From positions 1 through 6,273 of the forward strand of contig JAUIKJ010000183.1 of NCBI GenBank assembly GCA_030430835.1: 6,273 bases of DNA, read 5' to 3'. The DNA comes from Candidatus Hydrogenedentota bacterium (lineage in GTDB: Bacteria; Hydrogenedentota; Hydrogenedentia; Hydrogenedentales; JAEUWI01). Made by a program: the position numbers and the translations under genes. Below, in pieces: positions 1 to 5,955 of this stretch; within the stretch, counting starts at the first letter, position 1; every line of letters begins with the position of its first letter. The notes beneath the pieces were generated by a model. That model was not told where the DNA came from and searched no databases. It worked only from the letters and a program-made list of their open reading frames with translations.

Positions 1-1802
1 CTTTCGCGCTCGATGATCTTCTTGAGGCCGTCACCGAAATCGCCGCCACCCTTGTAGAAGGCGTCGAGAAACTCGACCATCTTCCGGGGGCCTGCGGCGA
101 TCTCGTCGAGCGCGTCTTCCATGCGCGCGGTGAACTTGAGATCGACATAGTCCGCGAAGTGCTTGCGGAGCAATTGAATGACCGCAATGCCAAGATAGGT
201 CGGGGCGAGGGCCTTGCCAACCTTCATCACGTAGGCGCGATCCTGAATGACGCCAAGGATGGAGGCGTAGGTGGAGGGCCGGCCGATGCCTTCTTCTTCG
301 AGGCGCTTCACCAGGGAGGCTTCGGTGTAGCGCGCGGGCGGCTTGGTTTCATGCTGTTGCGCGTCCACCTTTTCGATGGCGACGCGTTCGCCCTGCTTCG
401 CGGCGCGGTCTCCCTGCTTGAGCGCCGGGAGCTCGGTGTCTTTCTGCCCCGAATCGGCCACACGAAGGAAGCCGGGGAACTTCACGACGGATCCGTTTGC
501 ACGCAACACGGCGCGGTCACCGCCGGCATCCGCCTCGAAATCGATGGTGGTTTTGAGCAGTTCTGCGTCGGCCATCTGCGAAGCGATCATGCGATTCCAG
601 ATGAGACGGTAGAGTTTCAGTTCCGTATCGTCGAGCCAGGACTTCACCTTGTCGGGGTGCAGGTCGAGGTGCGTAGGGCGAATCGCCTCGTGCGCTTCCT
701 GCGCCATCTTCGATTTGGTGGTGAACTGGCGGCGGTGGTGGTAGTTGTCGCCGTAGGTGCCGCGGATGACTTCGGCCGCTTCCTGCAGGGCCTTCTCACT
801 GAGCACGACGGAGTCGGTTCGCATGTAGGTGATAAGGCCTTCGCGCTCACCGCCGCCCATGTCCACGCCTTCATAGAGTTTCTGGGCGGTGCGCATGGTC
901 TGCTTCGGCGAGAAGCCGAGCAGCGAACTGGCGGCCTGCTGGAGGGTCGAGGTGATGAAGGGCGGCTGGGGACGCAGCTTTGCGTCCTTCTGTTCAACCG
1001 ACGCGATCGCCCAGACGGCCGCGTCGAGCGCAGCGCTAATTTCCTGGGTGCGTGCGCCGTCGAGTAGTTGCACCTTGTCGGACTTGAGCTTGCCGGTGTC
1101 GGGGTCGAAGTCCTTGCCGGAGGCGATGCGCTGCCCCCCCACGCTCACGAGCGCGGCGGTGAATTCGATGCCGTCCGCGGCGAGGGTGGCTTCGATATCC
1201 CAATACTCCGCCTTGTGGAAGGCACGACGCTCTTCCTCGCGCTCAACGACGAGGCGCAGGGCGGGACTCTGCACGCGGCCGGCGCTGCGGCCGGTACCGC
1301 GCTTCCAGAGGACGGGCGACAACTCGTAGCCGAAGAGGCGGTCGAGGATGCGGCGGGTCTCCTGCGCGCTGACGAGGTTGGTGCTGATGTCGCGCGGATT
1401 CTGGATGGCCTCCTGAATCGCGGACTTGGTGATCTCGTGGAAGGCAATGCGCTTGACCGGAACCTTGGGATTCAGGGTCGCGTCCAGATGCCAGCTGATG
1501 GCTTCTCCCTCGCGGTCTTCGTCGGTGGCGAGTACGATTTCGTCCGCGTCCTTCATGAGCTTGCGCAGCGCGGCGATCTGCTTCTTACTGTCTTTCGAGA
1601 CGATATAGATCGGCGTGTAGCCATTGTCGACGTCAACGCCCAGTCGCGCCCAGGGCTTCTCCTTGAAGGCGGCGGGGATCTCCTCCGCCGAGCCCGGAAG
1701 ATCGCGGATGTGCCCATAGCTGGCTTCGACGCGGTAGTCCGACCCCAGGAACTTGCTGATGGTCTTTGACTTCGCAGGCGACTCGACGATGACTAGTTTC
1801 AC
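1..1802 (-). CDS. topA: DNA topoisomerase I (type IA), N-terminal 600 residues, cut by window edge
   Basis: This enzyme relaxes negatively supercoiled DNA by cutting one strand through a 5'-phosphotyrosine and passing the other strand. The reading frame is open from a GTG at 1802-1800 to the left edge. It starts (M)KLVIVESPAKSKTI, the usual opening of the TOPRIM domain. The metal-binding motif DEDREGE lies at residues 94-100, HEIT at 122-125 and GRVQSPALR at about 175-183. The active-site tyrosine is Tyr326 in GLITYMRTDS, with the conserved Arg328 two residues on. GIGRPSTYAS lies at about 505-514. All these motifs fall in one frame, so I see no frameshift. The start is supported by GGAGA six bases upstream and by the motif position. 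The zinc-ribbon C-terminal region expected in many family members would lie outside the window. The gene is divergent from xerC. Identification is very secure. Confidence 0.97.
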   Translation of the reverse strand, partial: MKLVIVESPAKSKTISKFLGSDYRVEASYGHIRDLPGSAEEIPAAFKEKPWARLGVDVDNGYTPIYIVSKDSKKQIAALRKLMKDADEIVLATDEDREGEAISWHLDATLNPKVPVKRIAFHEITKSAIQEAIQNPRDISTNLVSAQETRRILDRLFGYELSPVLWKRGTGRSAGRVQSPALRLVVEREEERRAFHKAEYWDIEATLAADGIEFTAALVSVGGQRIASGKDFDPDTGKLKSDKVQLLDGARTQEISAALDAAVWAIASVEQKDAKLRPQPPFITSTLQQAASSLLGFSPKQTMRTAQKLYEGVDMGGGEREGLITYMRTDSVVLSEKALQEAAEVIRGTYGDNYHHRRQFTTKSKMAQEAHEAIRPTHLDLHPDKVKSWLDDTELKLYRLIWNRMIASQMADAELLKTTIDFEADAGGDRAVLRANGSVVKFPGFLRVADSGQKDTELPALKQGDRAAKQGERVAIEKVDAQQHETKPPARYTEASLVKRLEEEGIGRPSTYASILGVIQDRAYVMKVGKALAPTYLGIAVIQLLRKHFADYVDLKFTARMEDALDEIAAGPRKMVEFLDAFYKGGGDFGDGLKKIIERE

Positions 1803-1808
1803 GGGTGA

Positions 1809-1813
1809 TCTCC
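1809..1813 (-). promoter_or_regulatory. Ribosome binding site of topA
   Basis: GGAGA on the minus strand lies six bases before the GTG start at 1802. It decides for the GTG start, because no ATG precedes the KLVIVESPAK opening. Confidence 0.7.
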
Positions 1814-1843
1814 AAACGATACCGACAACACAGCGGCCCCACG

Positions 1844-1872
1844 GGTGTAGCATGAAACGCTGCGACACTCAA
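1844..1872 (-). promoter_or_regulatory. Candidate sigma70-type promoter of topA
   Basis: On the minus strand there is a -35-like TTGAGT (1872-1867), a 17-base spacer and a -10-like TACACC (1849-1844). The spacer ends in TGC, giving an extended -10 TGn. Transcription would begin near 1837, about 35 bases before the GTG. Both hexamers are only partial matches, so this is a weak inference. Confidence 0.3.
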
Positions 1873-1883
1873 GGGAAGCCGCG

Positions 1884-1926
1884 CGCGCCGGGCCTGGATC
1901 CGACCGAATACGGCGCGCCCGGCGCG
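1884..1926. repeat. GC-rich inverted repeat between topA and xerC
   Basis: CGCGCCGGGC at 1884-1893 is the exact reverse complement of GCCCGGCGCG at 1917-1926, separated by 23 bases. No T-run follows on either strand, so it is not a standard intrinsic terminator. It lies just upstream of the candidate topA promoter and could be a regulatory site or a transcript hairpin. GC-rich DNA makes chance repeats of this kind fairly likely. Otherwise the 251-bp region 1803-2053 shows no gene that I would support, and I found no convincing xerC promoter in it. Confidence 0.4.
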
Positions 1927-2041
1927 GGGCACCTGGCCGGATGTAGACGGCATCTTTAACGTTTCAAGCGCCGCAATTTCAAGTTTCGCAGGGTATGGGC
2001 CACCACTTGAACCGCTATCCGCCGCGCGCGACAATGCCGGT

Positions 2042-2046
2042 GGAGG
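2042..2046 (+). promoter_or_regulatory. Ribosome binding site of xerC
   Basis: A perfect GGAGG lies seven bases before the GTG at 2054. It decides for this GTG start, as the protein then begins at the usual point of the XerC N-terminal core-binding domain. Confidence 0.8.
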
Positions 2047-2053
2047 TCCGGCC

Positions 2054-2986
2054 GTGTCGGCGATCGATGTACTACAGTTTTTCAATCACTTGAAGGTGGA
2101 GCGTGGCTTCTCGGCACACACGCTTCGTGCCTATCTCCGGGATATAGAGCAGTTTACGGACTTCCTCCTGCATGGGCCGGTGGCGCTCTCCCGTGCGCCG
2201 GGCCACCCGCGGCCGCGCCCCTCTTTGGAACTGCTCGGCGGCGCGAAGAAGGAGGATATCCGCAGTTTTCTCGCGCATGTGCAAACGCGTGGCGGCACGC
2301 CGCGCACGGCCGCGCGCAAGCTGGCGTCGCTCCGGGCGATCTACCGTTTCTTCGTGCGCACGGGACGGCTGGAGGACAACCCGGCGCAGCACGTGCGCGC
2401 GCCGAAGCTGGGTAAACCGCTGCCGGAGGTGTTGACGATCCCGGAGGTGTCGGCGCTGATCGAGGCGCCGGACACGAAGACGCCGCTGGGACTGCGGGAC
2501 CGTGCCTTGCTCGAGGTGCTGTACTCGAGCGGGATTCGCGCGAGTGAACTGACGGGACTGGACCTGCCCGACTGCAACCTGGATCGCGGCACGATTAAGG
2601 TGCTGGGCAAGCGGAACAAGGAGCGCGTGGCGCATCTGGGTTCGCACGCGCAGGATGCGCTGCGTGCATACCTGCAGGTACGCGCGGCGCTTGGACAGCC
2701 GCAGCATGAGACGCTCTTTGTGAACGCGCGGGGCGGGCCGTTGACCTCGCGCAGTGTGCAGCGCGTGGTGGACAAGTATGTGCGGCAGGTGTTGCCGGAT
2801 CGCCGGGAGGTCTCGCCGCACACGTTGCGGCACAGCTTCGCGACGCATATGCTGGATGGCGGCGCGGACCTGCGCGTGGTGCAGGAGCTGCTGGGGCATG
2901 AGAGTCTGGCGAGCACGCAGGTTTATACGCACGTGAGCCTTGACCGCTTGCGGGAGGTCTACCGGGACGCGCACCCGCACGCGTGA
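2054..2986 (+). CDS. xerC: Tyrosine site-specific recombinase XerC
   Basis: This is a 310-residue recombinase that, with XerD, resolves chromosome dimers at dif during cell division. The N-terminal SAM-like core-binding domain spans about residues 1-112 (VLQFFNHLKVERGFSAHTLRAYLRD at the start). The catalytic domain spans about 120-305. The full active-site set is visible: Arg162 in GIRASEL, Lys186 in GKRNKER, His256 and Arg259 in HTLRHSFATHML, His282 in LLGHES, and the nucleophile Tyr291 in TQVYTHV. The protein is slightly longer than the roughly 295-300 residues usual for Xer proteins. The extra length is a Pro/Arg-rich stretch at about 43-62 in the N-terminal domain. The neighbourhood with topA and hslV favours XerC over XerD, but sequence alone does not fully exclude XerD or another Xer-like integrase. 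It is divergent from topA and convergent with the EEP gene. Confidence 0.92.
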   Translation: MSAIDVLQFFNHLKVERGFSAHTLRAYLRDIEQFTDFLLHGPVALSRAPGHPRPRPSLELLGGAKKEDIRSFLAHVQTRGGTPRTAARKLASLRAIYRFFVRTGRLEDNPAQHVRAPKLGKPLPEVLTIPEVSALIEAPDTKTPLGLRDRALLEVLYSSGIRASELTGLDLPDCNLDRGTIKVLGKRNKERVAHLGSHAQDALRAYLQVRAALGQPQHETLFVNARGGPLTSRSVQRVVDKYVRQVLPDRREVSPHTLRHSFATHMLDGGADLRVVQELLGHESLASTQVYTHVSLDRLREVYRDAHPHA

Positions 2987-3025
2987 AGGGGTGCGGAGAA
3001 TTTGAGAGCACGGTCACGAATTTTC

Positions 3026-3145
3026 TTGTCCCCCTTTGAAGGGGGATCAAGGGGGATGTGAACCCACACCATGCGCTTGGGTTCAGCGGATCCCCGGCGC
3101 GTCTACATCCCCCGCCCTTCGGGCACCCCCTTCAAAGGGGGACAA
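3026..3145. repeat. Nested inverted-repeat element (MITE/REP-like), possible bidirectional terminator
   Basis: An exact 20-bp inverted repeat bounds this element: TTGTCCCCCTTTGAAGGGGG at 3026-3045 and its reverse complement at 3126-3145. A second exact pair is nested inside: GGGGGATGT at 3051-3059 with ACATCCCCC at 3105-3113. A third is nested further in: TGAACCCA at 3059-3066 with TGGGTTCA at 3078-3085. The spacer between the right-hand arms holds its own small hairpin, GCCC-TTC-GGGC (3114-3124). Each outer arm is also nearly palindromic. The element fills most of the 182-bp gap between the convergent ends of xerC and the EEP gene and codes for nothing convincing. C-run/TTTGAA/G-run repeats of this style occur in dispersed form in many bacterial genomes. 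By position it could also end transcription on both strands. Copies elsewhere in the genome cannot be seen from here. Confidence 0.75.
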
Positions 3146-3168
3146 AGCCGCCGAATTACGTCCGCATG

Positions 3169-4173
3169 CTATCGTGCAAACGGGAGCTGCAAATCCACCA
3201 CGATGGGGAAGTGGTCGGAGCCGATGTCGGGGCCGCGGGTGTATTGGACGACCCCAATCTCGGGGCTGACGAGTGCGTAGTCGAGGGGGATGCGGACGAA
3301 GTAGCGGCGAAGGTTTGTGGACCAGGTGGGTACGACGCCGAATCCTTGCTGTGCATTGATGAGCTTGAGGCCCTTTACGAAGCGTTTGTAGTAGGGCGAC
3401 CAGGGGGTGGTGTTGAAGTCGCCGGCGACAACGAGCGGCAGGGTTTCTTCTGCGAGGCGTAGTTGCAAGCGATCGAGCATGACGTTGCGCCAGTTCGCGG
3501 AGTCGGGGTTGAAGGGCGGGGTCGTGTGTACGTTCGCGAGGATGAATTCGCGCTCTTCGATGGTGACGCGTGAAATGAACAAGGGCAATCCGAGATCCTT
3601 CGGCGGCGGCAAGTATTCCAGAGGCACCCGGCTGTATTGCGCCATGCCGTGCATGTCGGTTCGCTCGAGCACGCGGTGGTACGGATAGGCTTCGTGGAGC
3701 AGTTCCAGCGCTTCGGCCCAGTGCGGCTGCACCTCTTGCACGAGGATGATGTCGGGATCCGTATCGCGTACGAAGTCGAGGAAGGGCTGCTTTTCCTGAT
3801 TGGAGCCGAGCACGTTGGCAACGAGAATGCGGAGTTGCGGTCCGTCTACGGGCGTGGTTTGCGCGGGCAGGTAGAAGATTGCGACACCGGCGAGATGCCA
3901 GACGGCGAGTACCCCGCAGATTGCGGCGCTGTACCACGCGCGCGACATCAAGAAGAGACTGGTGAGCATGACCGCGCCGAAGGCGTACTGCGTCTTGAAG
4001 TGCGTGAAGAGCTCGAGGGTCCAATGCTTCTCTGCGAGGAATCCGAGGAGCGTCGCGCCGGAGAGACCGGCGAGGCCGTAGTAGAGTCCCAGGCGGAACA
4101 TGCGGGCGGGCGAAAAAGAAATCTGGAGGAATCCGGGCGGCGGTGCCGGTGCGGGTTCCGTGGAATCAGCCAT
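3169..4173 (-). CDS. Membrane-anchored endonuclease/exonuclease/phosphatase (EEP) family protein, YafD-like
   Basis: This 334-residue protein has a Pro-rich start (residues 8-13) and then hydrophobic segments at about 27-46, 64-77 and 82-102. These suggest two or three membrane passes before a soluble EEP domain from about 113 to 331. The EEP fold is shared by DNase I, AP endonucleases, sphingomyelinases and phosphoinositide phosphatases. Its metal and catalytic residues are all visible: Asn120 in VANVLGSN, Glu147 in LVQEVQ, His216 in ANVHTTPP, Asp252 and Asn254 in GDFNTTP, Asp298 in PLDYAL, and Asp320-His321 in GSDHFP. It should therefore be a Mg-dependent phosphodiesterase or phosphatase. 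The substrate (nucleic acid, lipid or other phosphoester) cannot be told from sequence. The domain probably lies on the outer face of the membrane, which would be unusual for a DNA-repair nuclease. The ATG overlaps the end of the TPR gene by 8 bases, so the two are likely co-translated. Confidence 0.88.
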   Translation of the reverse strand: MADSTEPAPAPPPGFLQISFSPARMFRLGLYYGLAGLSGATLLGFLAEKHWTLELFTHFKTQYAFGAVMLTSLFLMSRAWYSAAICGVLAVWHLAGVAIFYLPAQTTPVDGPQLRILVANVLGSNQEKQPFLDFVRDTDPDIILVQEVQPHWAEALELLHEAYPYHRVLERTDMHGMAQYSRVPLEYLPPPKDLGLPLFISRVTIEEREFILANVHTTPPFNPDSANWRNVMLDRLQLRLAEETLPLVVAGDFNTTPWSPYYKRFVKGLKLINAQQGFGVVPTWSTNLRRYFVRIPLDYALVSPEIGVVQYTRGPDIGSDHFPIVVDLQLPFAR

Positions 4174-4645
4174 CCTGCCTCACGAGGGCTTCAAAGCCGG
4201 GGTTGTTGTCGAGGACCTTGAGGCGGGGTTCGTGGGCGAGCTTGCGGCGGAGATCGGGTTCGAGGCGTACCGCTTCGGTGAAGGCGGCGACGGCGGCGTT
4301 GGGGTTGCCGCGATGGAGGGCGTGGAACATCCCGAGACTGAGGTGCGCCTCCGGATTGCGGGGTTCGAAGGCGGTGGCGGTCTCCAGTTCCTGCTCGGCC
4401 TCGTCGAGGCGGTTTTGGCGGGCAAGGGTCTCGGCGAGCATCCAGCGGGCATGGAGAAAGACCGGCGCATCGGCGATGCACTTGCGAAACTGCTGCTCCG
4501 CTTCGGTGTAATCGGCGGCTTCGAAGGCAGCGATGGCGGTTTCCCATTGGCCACGCACGCGGCGCTGGGCCTGCTGGCTTCGCCAGCGGAAGAAGGCCAC
4601 GAGGGCGAAGAGACAGAGGATGCCGATGAGGGACTGGGTTTCCAT
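4166..4645 (-). CDS. Membrane-anchored TPR-repeat protein
   Basis: This is a 159-residue protein with one N-terminal transmembrane helix (about residues 5-20, LIGILCLFALVAFF) followed by basic residues RWRSQQAQRR. That pattern favours a cytoplasmic C-terminal part. About three TPR units follow, at roughly 34-63, 65-96 and 99-131. They carry the usual small/aromatic pattern, for example YTEAEQQFRKCIADAP, ARWMLAETLARQNRLDEAEQELETA and AHLSLGMF. The tail LDNNPGFEALV resembles the end of many TPR proteins. TPRs bind other proteins, so this may be a scaffold, perhaps for the EEP protein encoded next. Its stop codon lies inside the EEP start (ATGGCTGA overlap). The ATG at 4645 has only a weak AAGG-type site upstream, and the frame stays open further upstream without a good start. 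No specific function is recognised. Confidence 0.82.
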   Translation of the reverse strand: METQSLIGILCLFALVAFFRWRSQQAQRRVRGQWETAIAAFEAADYTEAEQQFRKCIADAPVFLHARWMLAETLARQNRLDEAEQELETATAFEPRNPEAHLSLGMFHALHRGNPNAAVAAFTEAVRLEPDLRRKLAHEPRLKVLDNNPGFEALVRQDG

Positions 4646-4693
4646 GCTGAGAACCTTGACGTAGGGGGCGGCAAATTGGATGACAACGGCACC

Positions 4694-4699
4694 AGTATA
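4694..4699 (-). promoter_or_regulatory. Candidate -10 box for the TPR/EEP unit
   Basis: TATACT on the minus strand matches the sigma70 -10 consensus at five of six positions and lies about 50 bases before the TPR start. There is no good -35 hexamer at 17 bases, so the promoter call is tentative. Confidence 0.3.
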
Positions 4700-4720
4700 G
4701 CGAATCAGCCGAGGCTTGGG

Positions 4721-4750
4721 TTGGCAGGGCGGGCGCGGGCGCGTTAGGCT
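4721..4750 (+). promoter_or_regulatory. Candidate promoter of hslV
   Basis: TTGGCA at 4721-4726 matches the -35 consensus at five of six positions. It is followed by an 18-base spacer and the weak -10-like TAGGCT (4745-4750). Transcription would start near 4757, giving a leader of about 26 bases. I see no CIRCE element or clear heat-shock sigma32 promoter in the 137-bp gap. Confidence 0.3.
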
Positions 4751-4782
4751 ATGGACTCTGCGAGACGCAAAGGAATTTTCTC

Positions 4783-5316
4783 ATGGATCAATTTCACGGC
4801 ACGACCGTGGTGGCGGTACGTAAAGGCGGCGTGGTGGCGATTGGCGCGGATGGTCAGGTGACGCTGGGCAACACGGTGATGAAGGGCAACGCGACGAAGG
4901 TGCGGCGGCTGGCGGATGGCGCGGTGATTGCCGGCTTCGCCGGGGCGGTGGCGGATGCCTTCACGCTCTTCGAACGCTTCGAAGGCAAGCTGAAGGAATA
5001 CAACAAGAACCTGACGCGCGCGGCGGTGGAACTGACGAAAGACTGGCGTACGGACAAGTACCTGCGCCAGCTCAATGCCCTGCTCGCGGTTTGCGACGCG
5101 GAGAAGTCGCTGCTGATCTCGGGCAATGGCGAGGTCATCGAACCGGAAGACGGCATCCTCGCGATTGGCTCGGGCGGATCCTTCGCGCTGGCGGCGGCGC
5201 GTTCGCTGACGAAGCATACGGATCTCGATGCGGAGATGATCGTCCGCGAGTCGCTGGCGGTCGCGGCGGATATCTGCATCTACACGAACCACAACATCAA
5301 CGTCGAGACCTTGTAG
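4783..5316 (+). CDS. hslV: ATP-dependent protease subunit HslV (ClpQ)
   Basis: This is the 177-residue proteolytic subunit of HslUV (ClpYQ), a proteasome-like N-terminal threonine hydrolase. It forms a double hexameric ring in the cytoplasm and is gated by the AAA+ unfoldase HslU. The sequence is typical throughout: GADGQVTLGNTVMKGN, KVRRL, IAGFAGAVADAFTLFERFE, AAVELTKDWRTDKYLR, AIGSGGSFALAAARSL and DICIYTNHNI. It starts MDQFHG-TT. The nucleophile is most likely Thr7 after removal of a six-residue propeptide, which aligns with Thr1 of mature E. coli HslV. On that numbering Asp17 and Lys33 (Asp23 and Lys39 of the precursor) are present. An AGGA ribosome site lies eight bases before the ATG. 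hslU, normally next, is not found downstream within the window. A GNAT gene follows 34 bp later instead. Confidence 0.97.
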   Translation: MDQFHGTTVVAVRKGGVVAIGADGQVTLGNTVMKGNATKVRRLADGAVIAGFAGAVADAFTLFERFEGKLKEYNKNLTRAAVELTKDWRTDKYLRQLNALLAVCDAEKSLLISGNGEVIEPEDGILAIGSGGSFALAAARSLTKHTDLDAEMIVRESLAVAADICIYTNHNINVETL

Positions 5317-5350
5317 CGTTCCACCGGAAGCACGGAGTCCGAAGCGGAAT

Positions 5351-5869
5351 ATGCGTATTGTCTACCGCATGGCGACGGAAGCAGACCAGGCTGCAATCGT
5401 CGCGATCTACAACCACTACGTTGTCAACACGCCGATCACCTTCGACCTCGACGCCTGCACCGTGGAATCACGTCGCCCGTGGTTTGCCCAGTTTCAGACC
5501 CCGGGCCGTTACCAGCTGCTGGTGGCGGAGGACGCTGGCTCCGTGATCGGCTACGCAGCCAGTATGCCCTTCCGCAACAAGGCGGCCTTTGATCCGTCGG
5601 TGGAAACGACCGTCTACCTGCGCCCCAACGCGACCGGCGCGGGGCTGGGCGCGCGGCTCTATGCGGCGCTCTTCGACCGGCTGGGACGGGAAGACGTACA
5701 CCGGGCCTACGCGGGAATCACGCTCCCCAACGCCGCCTCGGTTGCCCTACACAAGCGCTTTGATTTCCGTCTCGTGGGGGAGTTCAGCGAGGCGGGACGC
5801 AAGCTGGGTCGTTACTGGGACGTGGCGTGGTACGAGAAGCGCTTCGCGGATCCTGGGGCGCCGCACTAG
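5351..5869 (+). CDS. GNAT-family N-acetyltransferase, phosphinothricin acetyltransferase-like
   Basis: This 172-residue GNAT protein would transfer acetyl from acetyl-CoA to an amine. The opening IVYRMATEADQAAIVAIYNHYVV and the later VETTVYLRPNATGAGLGARL, PNAASVALHKRFDF and GRYWDVAW match the Pat/bar/MddA (YncA) group. Members of that group acetylate phosphinothricin, methionine sulfoximine or related small amino acids. The acetyl-CoA loop is at about 93-100 (NATGAGLG). The usual Gln/Arg at the first position of Q/RxxGxG is Asn93 here. Glu85, Asn127 and His134 are at family-typical places. The ATG at 5351 gives the expected family N-terminus, but its ribosome site is weak: GGAG at 5334-5337 is 13 bases away. 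The 34-bp gap suggests co-transcription with hslV. The true substrate is unknown, and herbicide resistance should not be inferred from similarity. Confidence 0.85.
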   Translation: MRIVYRMATEADQAAIVAIYNHYVVNTPITFDLDACTVESRRPWFAQFQTPGRYQLLVAEDAGSVIGYAASMPFRNKAAFDPSVETTVYLRPNATGAGLGARLYAALFDRLGREDVHRAYAGITLPNAASVALHKRFDFRLVGEFSEAGRKLGRYWDVAWYEKRFADPGAPH

Positions 5870-5885
5870 ACCCAATATATTGTGC

Positions 5886-5914
5886 TTGATAACGCCCCCA
5901 ATCTCGGATATAGT
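5886..5914 (+). promoter_or_regulatory. Strong sigma70-type promoter before the exported-protein gene
   Basis: TTGATA (5886-5891), a 17-base spacer and TATAGT (5909-5914) form the best promoter match in the window, with hexamers at five of six positions in the -10 and four of six in the -35. The spacing is ideal. Transcription should begin near 5921, about 35 bases before the ATG at 5956. The spacer and flanks are AT-richer than the surrounding genes. Confidence 0.6.
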
Positions 5915-5955
5915 GGACATGTCAAGCATTAACGGACGGGGTCTACGGAAGGCGC

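Noticed and set aside
159..1769. Long plus-strand open frames (159-1067 and 1068-1769) opposite topA
   Set aside because: They are antisense shadows of topA. Their translations are low-complexity and match no family, while the minus frame carries every topoisomerase motif in register.
2072..2980. 302-codon minus-strand open frame opposite xerC
   Set aside because: It is Arg/Gln/His-rich and mirrors the xerC frame. The plus strand has the complete catalytic set and a GGAGG site.
2054..2986. The tyrosine recombinase as an integron or phage integrase marking a mobile island
   Set aside because: Its size, catalytic spacing and placement by topA and hslV fit housekeeping XerC. No att repeats or phage genes are nearby.
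3036..3462. Small plus-strand frames running through the repeat element
   Set aside because: They are built from the repeat and from antisense EEP sequence and have no ribosome site or recognisable domain.
3083..4024. 313-codon minus-strand frame overlapping the EEP gene
   Set aside because: It is Arg/Pro/His-rich and in a different frame from the EEP gene, which carries all EEP active-site residues. It is a GC-rich shadow.
4100..4747. 215-codon plus-strand Gly/Glu-rich frame opposite the TPR gene
   Set aside because: It is a shadow of the TPR/EEP genes. The minus-strand frame has the TPR pattern and a transmembrane helix.
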